Notes: generated by a model from the sequence alone, not told the origin. A DNA stretch of 64,000 nucleotides from Rapana venosa (GCA_028751875.1 CM054155.1:52361971-52425970); one strand, 5' to 3'. Positions 43,976 to 55,893 are shown, numbered from the stretch's first letter. Made by a program: numbers and translations.

Positions 43976-44296
43976 CTGTCCAAAGATCCAGTGAGGGTCA
44001 GAACAGTTAACATCCATTTTCAGAAACAAAAAGATGGCTATATACTCAGGACACAGCTGACATGGAAACAAAATTGATAGATGCTTACTCCAAGTTCCTG
44101 CTTACTGCCAACTACTCTCTAACCTCCCCCACCCCCATATCACCATCTGCCTGCCAGCTATCACCAAAGTATGGGTTTTTAACTTACAGAGCTGTTCATG
44201 TTCTTCGAAAGCCACATTTTCAGTTCTGAAAGGGGCCTGGGTCACAGGAAAAAAGTGGAATGGGCCAGCCCTTCTGACGAATTTGCTAGGGTGTTT

Positions 44297-44304
44297 TGGT
44301 GTGT

Positions 44305-44384
<80 letters not shown>

Positions 44385-44394
44385 TGTGTGTGTG

Positions 44395-44448
<54 letters not shown>
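44297..44448. repeat. (GT)n microsatellite
   Basis: About 150 bp of GT with single interruptions. It abuts the 3' part of a SINE-A copy. Confidence 0.96.
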
Positions 44449-44450
<2 letters not shown>

Positions 44451-44451
<1 letters not shown>

Positions 44452-44738
44452 GACATGCAGCTCTATCAATTTTGTCAACCGTTCCCACTGGCACACAATG
44501 GCCTACTCTTCAGAAAAGTGGAACGGGTTTTAACGTGTGAGCAAGATGTTCTGAGTGCGTTTGCACACAGGACCTTGGTTTATAGTCTCATCCGAAGGAC
44601 TTCTAGGGGCAGTGGAGTCTGCACTGATGTTAACTCCAGAGGGAAAGTCCTCTTGAACGAGATTCTAACCCAAGTCAGCATATCACAAGCGCTACCAAAT
44701 GCAACACGCTTCACTCTAACCACTAGGCTATCCCGAGT
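44451..44738 (-). mobile_element. SINE-A copy with tRNA-like head
   Basis: Minus-strand copy. The head reads ATAGCCTAGTGGTTAGAGTG (A-box type) near 44712-44732 and GGGTTAGAATCTCG (degenerate B box) near 44660-44673. The core TCATCCGAAGGACT with GGTTTATAGTC lies at 44576-44602, then GGCCATTGTGTGCC toward 44490. The 3' tail is replaced by (GT)n. Another (GT)n (44739-44760) flanks the head. Confidence 0.75.
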
Positions 44739-45129
44739 GTGTGTGTGTGTGTGTGTGTTGTTCATCTAGGTCAAATGCAAATATTTCTCCCCCCCCCCCC
44801 CCCCCGTCTGTGAAAATGGACTAGTCCACAGATTGCTGGCTCACAACCCCTCTCAGTCTAATCTCTGCAGCTGAATGTGTTTGGTAAAGGACTCGAGGGT
44901 AAGCAGGCTGTGGAACTGCAATCCTCAAATCAAGGACTTCTTCATCAGCAATGCATTTGTCTGTTGTGTGTGGAAAATGACTTTCATTTATCGTAAAAGA
45001 TATATTGGGTATATTCGATCAAACTTGAAAAATGAGATAAACATTTCAGACTCTTGTTTAACAATAACCACCACAAACATAACACACCAGGTATCCTTCA
45101 GTTTTGGAAGACTATGGCTCTGGGTGTTT

Positions 45130-46613
45130 ATTCTGGCACAGTGCCAGGTGTGGCTGGCCAGTCTGATGCAGCAGTGATAGTCCCTATGGCAAAGGGCACA
45201 GATGAAGTCTGACGCTTATCTGTTTTCCTGGATGCAGCCTTTCTTCTCATTCTCTTTGCCTCGTGCTGCTGAACAAGTGTCTCTTTAAACTTGGAGAGTC
45301 CTTTTTGTACAGGATGACCATTCGAGGGCTGTTGCTTCCCAGTTGTTCCGGGTGATGTTCAGGTCTCTCAAATGTCTTTTGCACATGTCTCTGAATCCAT
45401 AGGTGTGGCATGCCTATAGGACGTTTTCCTTGCACAACTTCTCCATAGAGGAGGTCTTTTGAGATCCGTCCATCATCCATGCACATGACATGCCTAAGCC
45501 AGTACATACATCTCTGTTTCAGCAGTGTGTACATGCTGATGCATTCAGCTCTGTCCAGGACAGTCTGGTTTGGGACCTTGTCTTGCCAGGTGATATTCAG
45601 GAAGCGTTGGAAGCATCACACATGAAAAGTATTGACCTTTTGCTCTTGTCGGGTACACAAAGTCAAGGGCTTGATGCAATACGGGAGGGTGCTCACGGCA
45701 CAGGCTCCTTAGATCTGGATCTTTGTGTGTTCAGTCAGCTTGCTGTTGCTCCATGCTTTGTTTGTCAGTGCTTGTTAAACTCTGCATCAAGTGACAGGGT
45801 ATCTGATATAATGTGCCCAGGTACAGGAAGTAATTGGACAACATCCAGGCCATGGTCACTGATGCTGATGGCTGGGGGGGGGGGGGGGGGGATTCAATAT
45901 CCTGTCCCATGACTTGTGTTTTCTTCAAGCTAATTGTAAACTCAAAGTCTTGGCAGGCATTGCTGAAGCAAGTCATGAGCTGTTGTATGTCCTCAGCTGA
46001 GTTGGCAGTTACTGCTGCATCATATGCAAAGAGGAAGTCACACAGGCACCTCAGCTGGACTTAAGTCTTGGCTCTTAGTCTGGAGAGGTTGAAGAGCTTT
46101 CCGTCTGACCTGCTCTGGAGGTAGATACTTTCAGCTGCAGGACCAAATGTATGTTTCAGCGTCACAGCAAAGCATTACAGCAAAGAAGATTCAAACAGGG
46201 TTGGAGCCAGGACACAACCCTGTATCACTCCTATCTATACGCTAAAGGCAGCTGATATTGAGCCATCATGTCTTCATGGAAGGATCTGAAGGTGCTGAGA
46301 AGTTTTGGCAGACATCCAATGTTGGGAAGGATCTTGAAGCGGCCATTCCTACTGACCAGTTCGAAAACCTTTTTGTATTTATTCATTTAATTAATTAATT
46401 CAGTTATACCCTTTAAGTCACGAGATTTATCTGCGTGAATTTTGGGATGCTCTCCCCGGGGGGAGCACGTTTCCATAGGAGCAGCGCCACCAAAAGGACA
46501 AAAAATCTGCAACTGTATCTGTTTCCTGCTGTTTTCTAAGAATTTTGCCAGGGACAACTCTCTTGTTGCCGTGGGTTCTTTTATATGCGCTGAATAATTT
46601 TGTGTAACACATG

Positions 46614-46644
<31 letters not shown>

Positions 46645-49325
46645 TAGTGCCCAGACCACCACTCATGGTCTAATGGATGGGGGAAAAGTTTCGGGCCCAA
46701 ACGGGATTCGAACCACCGCATACTTCCGACCCGGACTTTTCGCTTTCTAGACAGGCGCGTTACCTCTAGACCACCGATCCCCTGTGTGAAGTCTATGAAG
46801 GCAATGAAGAGTGGCTGCATTTGTTCCCTATATTTCTCTTGAAATTGTTTGAGGGAGAAGATCGTGTTGATATTTGATCTGTTGGCAGGGATACCGCACT
46901 GCAATTGGGGGTAGACTTTGAAAGTACTTGGAGCCTCTTCAGTAATACTCATGCAAAGACTTTCCAAACGATGTTGAGGAGGGATATGGTGGAATAATAT
47001 TATTGCAGTTGCTTCTGTCACCTTTGTTTTTGCACAGTGTGATGATGTTAGCATCCCTCCTGCTATTTGGTACTTTGCCTTCATTCCAATAGAGACTGAG
47101 GATTTTATGCAACTCGGTGATGAGTGTCTCTTTGCAGCACTTCAGTACTGTGTCAAGAGTACTGTCTTTCCCAGGTGCCTGACCAGAGGTAAGAGAGTCC
47201 AGGGTTTCACTGAATTCATCCATGGCTGGTGCTCTGTCAAGCTCTTCCAGCTCTGGTAGGCAATCTAAGGTATTCAGGGCATCTTCTGTGACTATAATTT
47301 ATTTTTCCTTGCATATAGCCCAGTGTAGTGTTCTACCTTGCACTCCATCTGTTGTTCTCTGTCTTGAATCACTTCCTTGGTAGCTGATTTAAAAGAGGCT
47401 GTTTTCTTTTCCTTTGGGTCCAATGCCTGCTAAATTCTATCAAAGATCACCTTGATGTTGCCCGAGTCGGCTGTTATTTGAATGTGGGAGCAGAGCTGAA
47501 GCCAATAGTCACTGGTGCAATGCCTGACACACTGCTGGACTTCGCTGCAAGCAGCATGGAAAACCTGGAGGGTCTGTTTGCTGGGATTGGTTTAGTATGC
47601 TGTCAAGGCATTTCTCTTGGCCTTGATGACTGACGTCATTTTTTCTGTGTGGGCTTCAAACCGATCAGCTGACTTGCTGGTCTTTTTTTGCCAAAAGTGG
47701 ACATAGCAGCATTGTATACAACATCTGTGAAGTGTTTACATAATTCTTGGCATTTTCAGTGGGTGGGACAAAGAAAGAATCCTCCAATATAGGCGCAAAC
47801 ACCTCCTCTTTTACTTGATCACGTGTTTTGCTAGGGTTGATGCAAGGTCTGCCTTATTTTATCATGTGGTGCATTGTCCTCGCACAGAGCTTCACATTGC
47901 TGCACAACAAAGTGTGGTCGGTGTTACAATGGGCGCTCTGGTAGCTGTGAGTGATAATGGTGCTGGAAGGTTGACACATCTGGTAAGGATCAGATCAAGC
48001 TGATGCCATTTTTTGGATCGCAAGGTCTAAAGGAGACACGATGCTGAGGCTTCACGGTGAAGAAGGTGTTACTGACACACACCCGGGATGACAGCTGCCT
48101 TCCAGCAGGTGCTGGCCATTCCTGATCCTTTTCCCAGTGCCGAACTGACCCGAGCAGGTGGCCAGGGTAGGTGGACACCTACTCTGGCATAGAAAGTGAA
48201 GGCAATGAACAGTAGTTATTTGTCAGGAGTTCTTCTTACAGCAGCACTGAAGTTGTCATAAATCTGTGTCTTCTGCTTCTGCTGTAGATGCCAAAGTTAG
48301 TGCGTTAGCACTGATTAGGCTGACTGGTCCTGAGGATGTTCGGAGTCGGAGAGAGAGGATATGCTCTGTTCATTCTGCTGGTGGGGTTATGGACCCCAGC
48401 AAGCTGTTCCTAACTGCAAATCCCACACTGTGTTCTCTGACCTCGTCTGATGATGTTCCCTGCCAGAACAGAAGTATCTCTCCGTCACAGATCCTGTTTT
48501 TTAGCCTGGTTTCTTGAAGGGCGACGATGTTCATCTGGTGTCTGCAATGACAGCTGCCTTACGAGCATCATCTACTTCCTGCAGGCCATCAGAAAAGCCT
48601 GCTTTCATTGTCCTTACATTCCATGTGCCAGATTTCAGGATGGAGGTTTTCATTTATCTGTTGCCTATGCACAGGTATCTACCCGCTTGTCCGTTTTCAC
48701 TCTAAACCCAACACACCCTGTGAGGCTAACTGACCATGGCGGGGCAGTACCTTATCGGCTGGGGTCTGCCCAGCTTAAGGTGGACGGTAGCTGCCCAGTG
48801 AGATGTGATGACTTCTCCCACCATTGAAAGCAGATCCTGATGTCTGACTCTGCCTAGTGAGTATGCAGACTTAAAATATGTAGACGTTACTTCTCAGGAT
48901 GTGTTGACGCTGGAAAGTGAAGCTTGTGTGACCTCTTCAGAGTGCAAAGCCTGGGTAAGTAGGTATAGACGCAACCTGTTACCCATTAAGTACAAGCCCC
49001 CCTCCCCCTCCACGTTGCTGAAATGGTCTGTTGGAAAGGCAATCGCCGATACACATGGTTCCAGTGCCGTCTCACGAGTTGCCAGAATGATGCTGTACAC
49101 AGCCTCAGACTGCCTTGGTGGCTCTGACTCCGGATTTTTCGTCAGGGTTGATTCCAAAAGCCTCTACTGTGAGTGGGTATGGCTGCAAGGCAGCGGAGGT
49201 TTCAAATAGAGTTTTCCCTCTCTTAGATGAGCTGTCTTTCTAGACTGACGAGCCCCATCTACCCAAATGACGCTGGTAATACTGGATTACATGGTTACCA
49301 GTAGCAGAGGAGACCTGAGACCTGA
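45130..49325 (-). mobile_element. RTE-like LINE, second subfamily, near full length
   Basis: The minus strand starts with a leader sharing TCTGCTACTGGTAACCATGT (49288 downward) with RTE copies 1-3. The endonuclease begins SGTWNVRTMKAGFS near 48610 and has LKNRICDGEILLFWQG near 48480. The linker SGQAPGKDSTLDTVLKCCKE is at 47115-47180, and RDANIITLCKNKGDRSNCNN near 47010-47070. FIAFIDFTQ near 46790 is followed by a SINE insertion, then KVFELVSRNGRFKILP near 46325-46375. ISLKKTQVMGQDIESPPPPP is at 45875-45940 and VMCMDDGRISKDLLYGEVVQ at 45435-45500, with the end near 45135. Many frameshifts are present. The FADD region (about 46010-46040) reads LCDLPLCIxCSS-like and is not intact. Confidence 0.8.
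46385..46783 (-). mobile_element. SINE-C inserted in RTE reverse transcriptase
   Basis: The minus strand starts GGGGATCGGTGGTCTAGAGG (A box, TGGTCTAGAGGTAACGCG). The B box GGTGGTTCGAATCCCG lies at 46704-46719. The core CATCCGAAAGACT with CGGTTTATCGTCTC (46618-46648) is shared with SINE-A. The body and tail (AATAAATACAAAA at 46372-46385) differ from SINE-A. It separates FIDFTQ from KVFELV in the host LINE. Confidence 0.78.
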
Positions 49326-49329
49326 CTAG

Positions 49330-50084
49330 CAACAACGAAAACAACAACAAAACCGACCATGCAGTTAGACTTTAAAGAAGACAGGAACAGCATGAAGCCG
49401 CTTTGGGTCAAAATAGAAAATGAGTTAGTTCCATGTCAACAGTAGTCAATGCATACCATTACTATTCCTTCCAAACTGACTTGCTGGTATTAAGAATCCA
49501 TGCTCCCCGTGGGGATGCCGGGGTCTGTCAGTCTTAACAGCATCCCCATTTTCTGGAAACTATGTGCTAGGAATTCCTTCTTTTCTATTCTTCTCTTTGT
49601 CTCTGCCTTGTTCACTTTCTGTTTGTCACATCCTTCTTGTCCATTTTCTCCTTTGTAGGTCCATTCTTCTGCCTTCCTTCTGCCTAGTTTCCTGGCAGAC
49701 TTAAAAGATGAGAATTCTCTCCCATGCCCGAAACAGGACGGCTGCTGTCACGTTCGACCATGACAAGGAAGACTTCCTGAATTGACATTTGCTTCAGGGC
49801 ATGTTGAATGGTTGTTCTAAGTTGAAAATTAGTTTGACTTTTTCTTTGGCTTATTTGTAAGCTTGCCCTGTTTTCCTTCTTTGTGTTGTTTATGGCAGAA
49901 ATCATCATTATGTACACATGCACACTCATACACACACGACACACACGTGCGCGCGCACGCACACACGCATGTGCTTATGAGCATGTGCATGTGCGCATAT
50001 ATGCACTTATGTGCCCACACAAATAATTAACACATGAACATAATGATCCGTATCTGTTTAAACGTATGAGTGTAAACTCATGGG
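49330..50084. other. Unassigned DNA
   Basis: Unique-looking sequence with a short CA/CG alternating stretch at 49920-49970. No coding module was recognised. Confidence 0.5.
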
Positions 50085-50261
<177 letters not shown>

Positions 50262-50297
50262 ACCAGTGTTCTCCCCATCCCTTCCTACAATACTCAC

Positions 50298-50381
50298 GAC
50301 AAGTACCGTCGACGTCACACACGCTATTGATCTTACAGAAGCCCCTTTTCTCTCCAGGACACACCTCCCCTTCCTCCAGAA
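50298..50381 (-). CDS. EB/EGF-like exon (four cysteines)
   Basis: An 84-bp phase 1-1 exon: acceptor TATTTCTTTCAG|TT (strong pyrimidine tract), donor TGTC|GTGAGT. The 27 codons read LEEGEVCPGEKRGFCKINSV, then CDVDGTC, spacing C-x7-C-x5-C-x5-C. The joining codons C|TT (with 57839) and C|GT (with 43895) are both sense. The neighbouring DNA is unique apart from the microsatellite downstream. Confidence 0.78.
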
Positions 50382-50544
50382 CTGAAAGAAATATCGAACA
50401 ACAATATTGATGATGACTGCGTAGTGGGTAGGCTTAAGAGACCGGGAGGTTTTCTTGTTGCTGTTGTTGTTCTTGTTCTTGTTCTTCTTCTTATCATTGT
50501 TAGTATTATTAAAATGTCCATTGACTACAAGGTGATTTAAATAA

Positions 50545-51411
50545 TTGTTCTTCTTCTTCGTCAAGTGTCAGGTCTGGTCCTGCAGACATCGACGATCATG
50601 GCTCTCCATTCTTCCCTGTTCTCGGTCCCTCTCATGAGCTCATTGTTGGTGTCCTCTTTATTCGTTGCGAATTTGTTTAAGCTGTCTGTGAATTTTGTGC
50701 GTTGTCTTCCTCTGCTCTTGTTTCCACAGATTTTGCCACTCCATAACAGTTTCTCTAGTCCGTCAGCCCTGATTATATGGCCGAAAAATGTGAGCTGTCT
50801 TTCTCTGATGGTGTTGAGAAGGGATCTCTTGTACCCAGCCATTTCCATTCCTTCTGCATTAGTTTTTTTTTTGTCCATGAGATTTTCATGATTCTCCGGA
50901 TGAACAATATTTCCACTGCTTCTAGTCGCTGTTCTGTGTCCTTGGCTAGGGTCCAGCACTCACATCCATACAGAAGAATGGACCATACGTAGGCTCTCAA
51001 AACATGGATCTTTGTCTTGAGGCTTATCTTACTGTTGGTAAAAATGTATTTCATGTTGTTAAAAGTTGCCTTAGATTGACCGATTCTCTTCTTGATTTCT
51101 GTGTCACACTTGCCGACCGGGGTGATAGTACAACCATGGTATTTAAAGGTGTTTACTTGTCTGATTCTCTCTCCTTCACAGGCTATGTTGCATTGTGGTA
51201 TAACAGCATTTTTCGAGATCACCATGCATTCTGTCTTCTTTGCATTGAGCTGTAATCCTTTCTTTTCGCTTTCGTCTGTTACTGTTGTTAAAATCTTTTG
51301 CAGTTTTCCTTCAGAGTCGGCGATAAGGACTGTGTCATCTGCATATCTCAGGTTGTTGATGTTGTGGCCACCTACACTAATTCCCTCATGATTCTCAATA
51401 TTTCGTAGAAT
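50545..51411 (-). mobile_element. RTE-like LINE copy D, RT 3' part
   Basis: The minus strand reads RNIENHEGISVGGHNINNLR, YADDTVLIADSEGKLQK near 51280-51345, then TECMVISKNAVIPQ (51210), INTFKYHGCTITPVGKCDTE-type residues near 51100, and RERQLTFFGHIIRADGLEKL near 50760-50810. The tail is a GAAGAAGAAG tract at 50545-50560. The YADD box is intact. The upstream part is at 52914-53105, across an L2. Confidence 0.82.
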
Positions 51412-51555
51412 TATTTAATAATAATAATAATAAAAATAATAAATGGAACTTATATAGCGCTGTATCTTGCACAGACAAATCAAAGCGCTTGCACTCAACT
51501 CATTCTTACACAGTCATGCAACCAATAGCAAGTAATAGTTCTAACAAGTCCAAAT

Positions 51556-51610
<55 letters not shown>

Positions 51611-52913
51611 ACACACACACACACACACAGGTTATAAACTTTGGCAAGGTGATGGAATCTTTGGCTGTTGAAAAGCAGGGATAGCTATGAAATGAAACAG
51701 GAGAGGAAATTCTTAGGTTTGAAACAAATATGTCTTGAGGCCAGATATAAAAGTGTCACAAGAAGGTCTTTGGCGAAGAGAGATAGGGAGGCCATTCCAA
51801 ATCGATGGATCAGAAACAGAGAAAGAGCGACGGCCAACAGTAGACTGGTTGAATCTAGGTATTTGTAAGCACAAGGAATCTGCAGCAGAGCGAAGGGAAC
51901 GAGAAGGGGTGTACAGGTGGAGACATTCACAGAGGTAGGAGGGTGCTGTTTTGTGGAGACATTTGTAACAGAGGGTACTGATCTTATAGTTTATTCTTTG
52001 GGGCACAGGCAGCCAGTGGAGAGATCGCAAGAGAGGGGTAATGTGCTCAGATTTTTTCTTTCTGAGGACTAGTCGAGCTACAGAGTTTTGAATCCGTTGA
52101 AGGGAGTGGATAGATGATGCTGGCAGACCAGCCAAAAGAGAATTGCAATAGTCCAGACATGAAAGAATGAGAGATGCCACGAGTTTTGATGTTGCGTCTG
52201 TGGACAGGTACTTTCGAATTGCACTAATACGCCGTAATTGATAGTAGCACGACTGGCAGGTCTGGGTGATGAATTTTTGCATAGAGAGTGTGTTGTCAAT
52301 AATGACCCCTAGATACTTTACAGCAGTGGATAGAGGGACTGATGCATTGCCGAATTCTATTGAAGCTGTTGTAATGGAAGAGAGTTTGTTTTTGGTCCCT
52401 ACAAGCATGGCTTCAGTTTTATCAGCGTTTAGTTGTAACTTGTTCTCTATCATCCAGTTTTGGATATCTTGAAAGCAGTAGGCCATATTTATCAAGAGAG
52501 AAGGTAGATTTTCAGGTGTGTCACTGCTTAGAATCTGAGAGTCATCTGCATAAAAGTGATGGTTGATCTGATGACGGTTAATTATATGTGACAGTGGAGC
52601 GGTGTAGAGTGTGAAAAGAACAGGGCCCAGAACTGATCCATGCGGGACTCCACATTCCAGTCTGGCAGGTACTGACTGAATCTTGTTTACTGTGACTGTC
52701 TGGAGTCGGTCAGTCAGGTATGAGCTAAACCAGGTGAGGGCCGTACCAGTAACACCAAACGTTTCTTGAAGACGGGAGAGAAGGATAGAGTGGTCAATAG
52801 TGTCAAAGGCTGCAGATAAGTCGAGTATAGTGAGGAGGGAGATTTTCCCTGAGTCAGAAGCAAATAGAAGCATGTTTAAGGTGTGAACTAGGGTGGTTTC
52901 AGTGCTGTGGTTT
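51412..52913 (-). mobile_element. L2-like LINE copy G1 (5'-truncated, well preserved)
   Basis: The tail (AAT)n lies at 51415-51440, then the terminal motif, a (CA)n at 51556-51628 and the RT ORF. It is truncated at HSTETTLVHTLN (52913). It is inserted in RTE copy D between LIYLMYI and RNIENHEG. Confidence 0.9.
51713..52873 (-). CDS. L2 reverse transcriptase ORF, C-terminal 386 residues
   Basis: One uninterrupted frame from palm to protein end. LLDLSAAFDTIDHSILLSRL type residues lie near position 18 and ALTWFSSYLTDRLQTVTVNK near 48. GVPHGSVLGPVLFTLYTAPL lies near 75, with H where Q is usual. FYADDSQILSSDTPENLPSL with intact YADD lies near 105, LNADKTEAMLVGTKNK near 143 and [20 protein letters not shown] near 240. 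The C-terminal [20 protein letters not shown] and QTYLFQ-type end follow. This is the best kept L2 frame in the window. It lacks the endonuclease and RT fingers, so it cannot retrotranspose by itself. Confidence 0.9.
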   Translation of the reverse strand: MLLFASDSGKISLLTILDLSAAFDTIDHSILLSRLQETFGVTGTALTWFSSYLTDRLQTVTVNKIQSVPARLECGVPHGSVLGPVLFTLYTAPLSHIINRHQINHHFYADDSQILSSDTPENLPSLLINMAYCFQDIQNWMIENKLQLNADKTEAMLVGTKNKLSSITTASIEFGNASVPLSTAVKYLGVIIDNTLSMQKFITQTCQSCYYQLRRISAIRKYLSTDATSKLVASLILSCLDYCNSLLAGLPASSIHSLQRIQNSVARLVLRKKKSEHITPLLRSLHWLPVPQRINYKISTLCYKCLHKTAPSYLCECLHLYTPSRSLRSAADSLCLQIPRFNQSTVGRRSFSVSDPSIWNGLPISLRQRPSCDTFISGLKTYLFQT

Positions 52914-53105
52914 TACTATATACATTAAATAAATCAGGCGAGAACACGCAGCCTGCCTCACACCCCTGCAGATTGGTCTATATTGACTGATGTCATTGTC
53001 GACTCTAATGGCTGCCTCCTGTTCCCAATATATGTTTCTGAGGACTCGAAGATCTTTCCCGTCGATGTATAGCCCTGCCAGAATATCAAACAAGTCGGAG
53101 TGTCG
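52914..53105 (-). mobile_element. RTE-like LINE copy D, RT upstream part
   Basis: The minus strand reads LFDILAGLYIDGKDLRVLRN-like residues, then IYWEQEAAIRVDNDISQYRP and ICRGVRQAACSRLIYLMYI. This is the RT block ending at GVRQGC..SP.LFN.Y. The next block (SVGGHNINNLRYADD) is at 51411, beyond L2 copy G1. Confidence 0.78.
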
Positions 53106-53189
53106 TACTTTGTTATATCACGTTAATAATGTACAAAAAAGGTGGATGTGTGGAAGGTTGGAAAGGTGAAGAATGTAATGCACTTTGAT

Positions 53190-53500
53190 AAGTCATTAAG
53201 ATTAAGATTACAGTAACTCTCCTAATGGTGACTGGCAAATGCTTTCTGCAACTGATACTAGGGCATGCCACTGACAGTCATACAGAACACTTTGCATATT
53301 TCTATATTTTTTGCTTAAATCTACTTCTTTGCTTTTATATGAAGCACTGAGCACATGGCAATCAAAGAACACATGATGGACTGGTATAACAGCAGAACAA
53401 GTGCAAATAGTATTTTTGGAATATCTAGCTTTCCAAACATTCATATATAGTTTATGGATTATGATCTCTATATTTTGAGGGCAACTTAGGCTAACAAAAA
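53190..53500 (-). mobile_element. Possible LINE C-terminal fragment
   Basis: A 78-residue minus frame (KARYSKNTICTCSAVIPVHH, then VFFDCHVLSASY) has the CxC...HxxFxC pattern found at the C-terminus of some I/Jockey-type LINE proteins. It is short and unsupported by neighbours. Confidence 0.35.
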
Positions 53501-53549
53501 CAAGTTTTTAAAAATTGCATACACAGTGTCTGCAAGAATTGAAATAGTT

Positions 53550-54640
53550 TCAAATGATGATAGATTTAGGCCTGTACCATTAATCCATGCTAGATCCAGG
53601 GTGTCTGACGCACTGTTGAGAGAGTTCCTCTTCGCTGATGATTGCGCGCTTGACGCACACACCCATGAGGACATACATTTCATTATGGACCGGTTCTCTA
53701 CCTCCTGCAGGCGCTTTGAACTCACAATCAGCCTCAGCAAGACCAAGTCCATGTACCAACCAGCTATTTCACAGAACGCCAGTGCCTTCCCCCCACCTGC
53801 AGTTAAGATCGATGACACAGAGATCAGGTCAGTCAACAAGTTTTGCTACCTGGGCAGCTCCCTCTGCAGCAATGGAACCCTTGATGCAGAAGTTACAGTG
53901 CGCATCGCCAAGGCCAGTTCTGCCTTTGGCAGACTCAACAACAGGCTGTAGAACAACAAAGGCATCAGGCTCAGCACCAAAATCAAAACTTACAGAGCTG
54001 TCGTGCTGACCACTTTGCTGTACTGCTGTGAAACATGAACGACGTACCGCCGTCACATTCAACAGCTTGAGCAGTTTCACCAGAGATGTCTACGAAAGAT
54101 CCTCGGAATAAAGTGGCAAGAAAGGGTCTCCAACCTCCAGGTCCTAGAGAAGAGCAGCCTGCCCAGCATCGAAAGCCTACTGATCAAGTACCAGCTATGC
54201 TGGACAGGACACGTTGTCCGAATGACAGACAGCAGGATCCCAAGGATGCTATTGTATGGCCAGCGGAAGGAAGGCCTCCGAAAACTTTGAAGACCCTACG
54301 AGCGCTTCAAGGACACCTTAAAGACAAACCTTAAAGCCTGTGACATAGACATCGCTACCTGGGAAACTGATGCCCTTGATCGTTCTCGCTGGAGGATGCT
54401 GTGCTCCAGTGGCATAAAGACGTTTGAAAACAAGAGAACGCTGGCCATTAAGGAGAAGCGTGAGCGAAGGAAGCAGGGCTCAACTTCTGGAGACGTTTTC
54501 CCTTGCAACACCCGTGGGAAGTGCTGTGCATCCAGAATCGGCCTCTTCTCCCATATGAGGATACATTCTGACAGATAAGCCTGTCTGCCTACTCATCCGT
54601 CGATCCGACGGGAGACTCCATCATCATCATCATTAATCAG
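53550..54640 (+). mobile_element. RTE-like LINE 3' part with C2H2 end
   Basis: The plus strand reads LIHARSRVSDALLREFLFAD with DCAL (FADD intact, 53630), then RRFELTISLSKTKSMYQPAI near 53709, KFCYLGSSLCSNGTLDAEVT near 53840, YRAVVLTTLLYCCE near 53990, LCWTGHVVRMTDSRIPRMLL near 54198 and TWETDALDRSRW near 54358. The terminal C2H2-like finger FPCNTRGKCCASRIGLFSHM..H lies at 54500-54570. It ends in a (CAT)n tail at 54620-54635. It is 5'-truncated with a few stops and frameshifts. Confidence 0.82.
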
Positions 54641-54929
54641 GATGTCACTTGCACATTCGGAGGCACCGCGCAATGCTAATGAATATGCCAACTCATTTCA
54701 GCAAAAACCTTAGTAGGATGGCACCCAGAAAAAATGTATCCAATATCTTTAGAAGCAAGTGGATGTACGAGGACCTTGATAAACAAGTTATTTCTCATGT
54801 TAAGAGTCCCAATGTTTCAAAGCAAGTAAAACTGATTTGAAATCAACAAAAAAACGATATAAAATTGTAAGACAAGTGGTTGAAAGATAATGCAATCATT
54901 AAGATTGCGTATCTATTTTATCTATTTTA

Positions 54930-55266
54930 ATTTGTATTTTCACTTTTATATCAAGGATAATGGAATAAGCGATTGTCTACTTTTTTACATCCAGTCCCCG
55001 TGTGTATGCGGTTTTGTCAATTTTGTCATCTGTTCCCACCGGCACGCAGAGCGCCGAAGAGCGGAACAGGATTTAACGTGTCCGCAAGATGTTCTGCGTG
55101 CATTCGCACACGAGGCCTCGGTTTATAGTCTCATCCGAAGGACTTTTGGAGAAGGTAGATCTGCACTGATGTTTACTCCAGGGGAAAATATCCCCTTGAA
55201 CGGGAATCGAACCCGGGTCGTCAGATTGCGAGTGCAATGTTCTAACCATTAGGCTGTTTCGTCCCC
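54930..55266 (-). mobile_element. SINE-A copy, most complete
   Basis: The minus strand starts GGGGGACGAAACAGCCTAAT. It has the A box AGCCTAATGGTTAGAAC and the B box CGGGTTCGATTCCCG (55197-55215), then the core (TCATCCGAAGGAC with GGTTTATAGTC, 55119-55143). A 3' region with CGCATACACACGGGGACTGG and the tail ATTCCATTATCC with AT-rich end (54930-54970) follow. About 335 bp long, it is the reference copy for the family here. Confidence 0.85.
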
Positions 55267-55435
55267 CGTATTTTTCGGGTGTGAATATCAAAAACCATTT
55301 TCCAACACAAAAAGACTTTCTACTTTCAAATCGGGTTTAAGGAATGGAGCCTCGTACAATGCCCAATTCTAAAACAGATCCCTTCGTGTATACTTTCAAA
55401 GGATTTGAATGTTGACAGTGTAGGTGATTTAGAAC

Positions 55436-55634
55436 ATCAAGTGTGAGTAACTTTTTGATTCATGTCCTTTTTTTCTTTCTTTGGAGTCACTATCAAAATG
55501 CATATATCTATGATCCCTTGGTAGAATCTGGGGAACTATTGGTAAAACTGGGATGTTTGCTGTATCTACATCACTTTCCTTCATACGGTCTTCGGTACAA
55601 TTACACATGGGCTGCTGAAAAGAGATGGCCATAG
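55436..55634 (-). CDS. Weak candidate terminal exon
   Basis: After an acceptor-like CTCTTTTCAG (55635) the minus strand is open for 65 residues to a stop: QPMCNCTEDRMKESDVDTAN, then IPVLPIVPQILPRDHRYMHF and a basic end. It is not inside a recognised repeat and the composition looks protein-like. Its phase (0) does not fit the phase-1 EB exon series, and no polyadenylation signal was seen. Confidence 0.22.
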
Positions 55635-55771
55635 CTCTTTTTGGGTATTCCTTTTGATTAACAAAGATCTCATCACGAGCGGAATTTGAGAGAGGAAGAC
55701 TTCGAATGACAGAAATTATGTAGAAACAGATTGGATGGTGGTCTGGTCGAGTGTTCGTCTTTTGGATGAGA

Positions 55772-55772
<1 letters not shown>

Positions 55773-55834
<62 letters not shown>

Positions 55835-55860
55835 GCACACACACACACACACACACCACA

Positions 55861-55890
<30 letters not shown>
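55773..55890. repeat. (CA)n microsatellite
   Basis: CA tract with CACACCGCAC, CACACCACAC and CCACACCACA slips. It directly precedes the LINE ORF at 55893. Confidence 0.96.

Positions 55891-55892
<2 letters not shown>

Positions 55893-55893
<1 letters not shown>

Noticed and set aside
43907..43993. Plus-strand cysteine-rich stretch YHKSCLLYNQQCFQSSCNEG between CAG and GTGAGG
   Set aside because: The minus strand of the same DNA gives the EB-like exon with matching phase and ladder; the plus reading is its complement shadow.
55195..55266. Functional tRNA gene
   Set aside because: A and B boxes are present but the acceptor and anticodon stems do not pair properly, and the segment continues into the SINE-A body.
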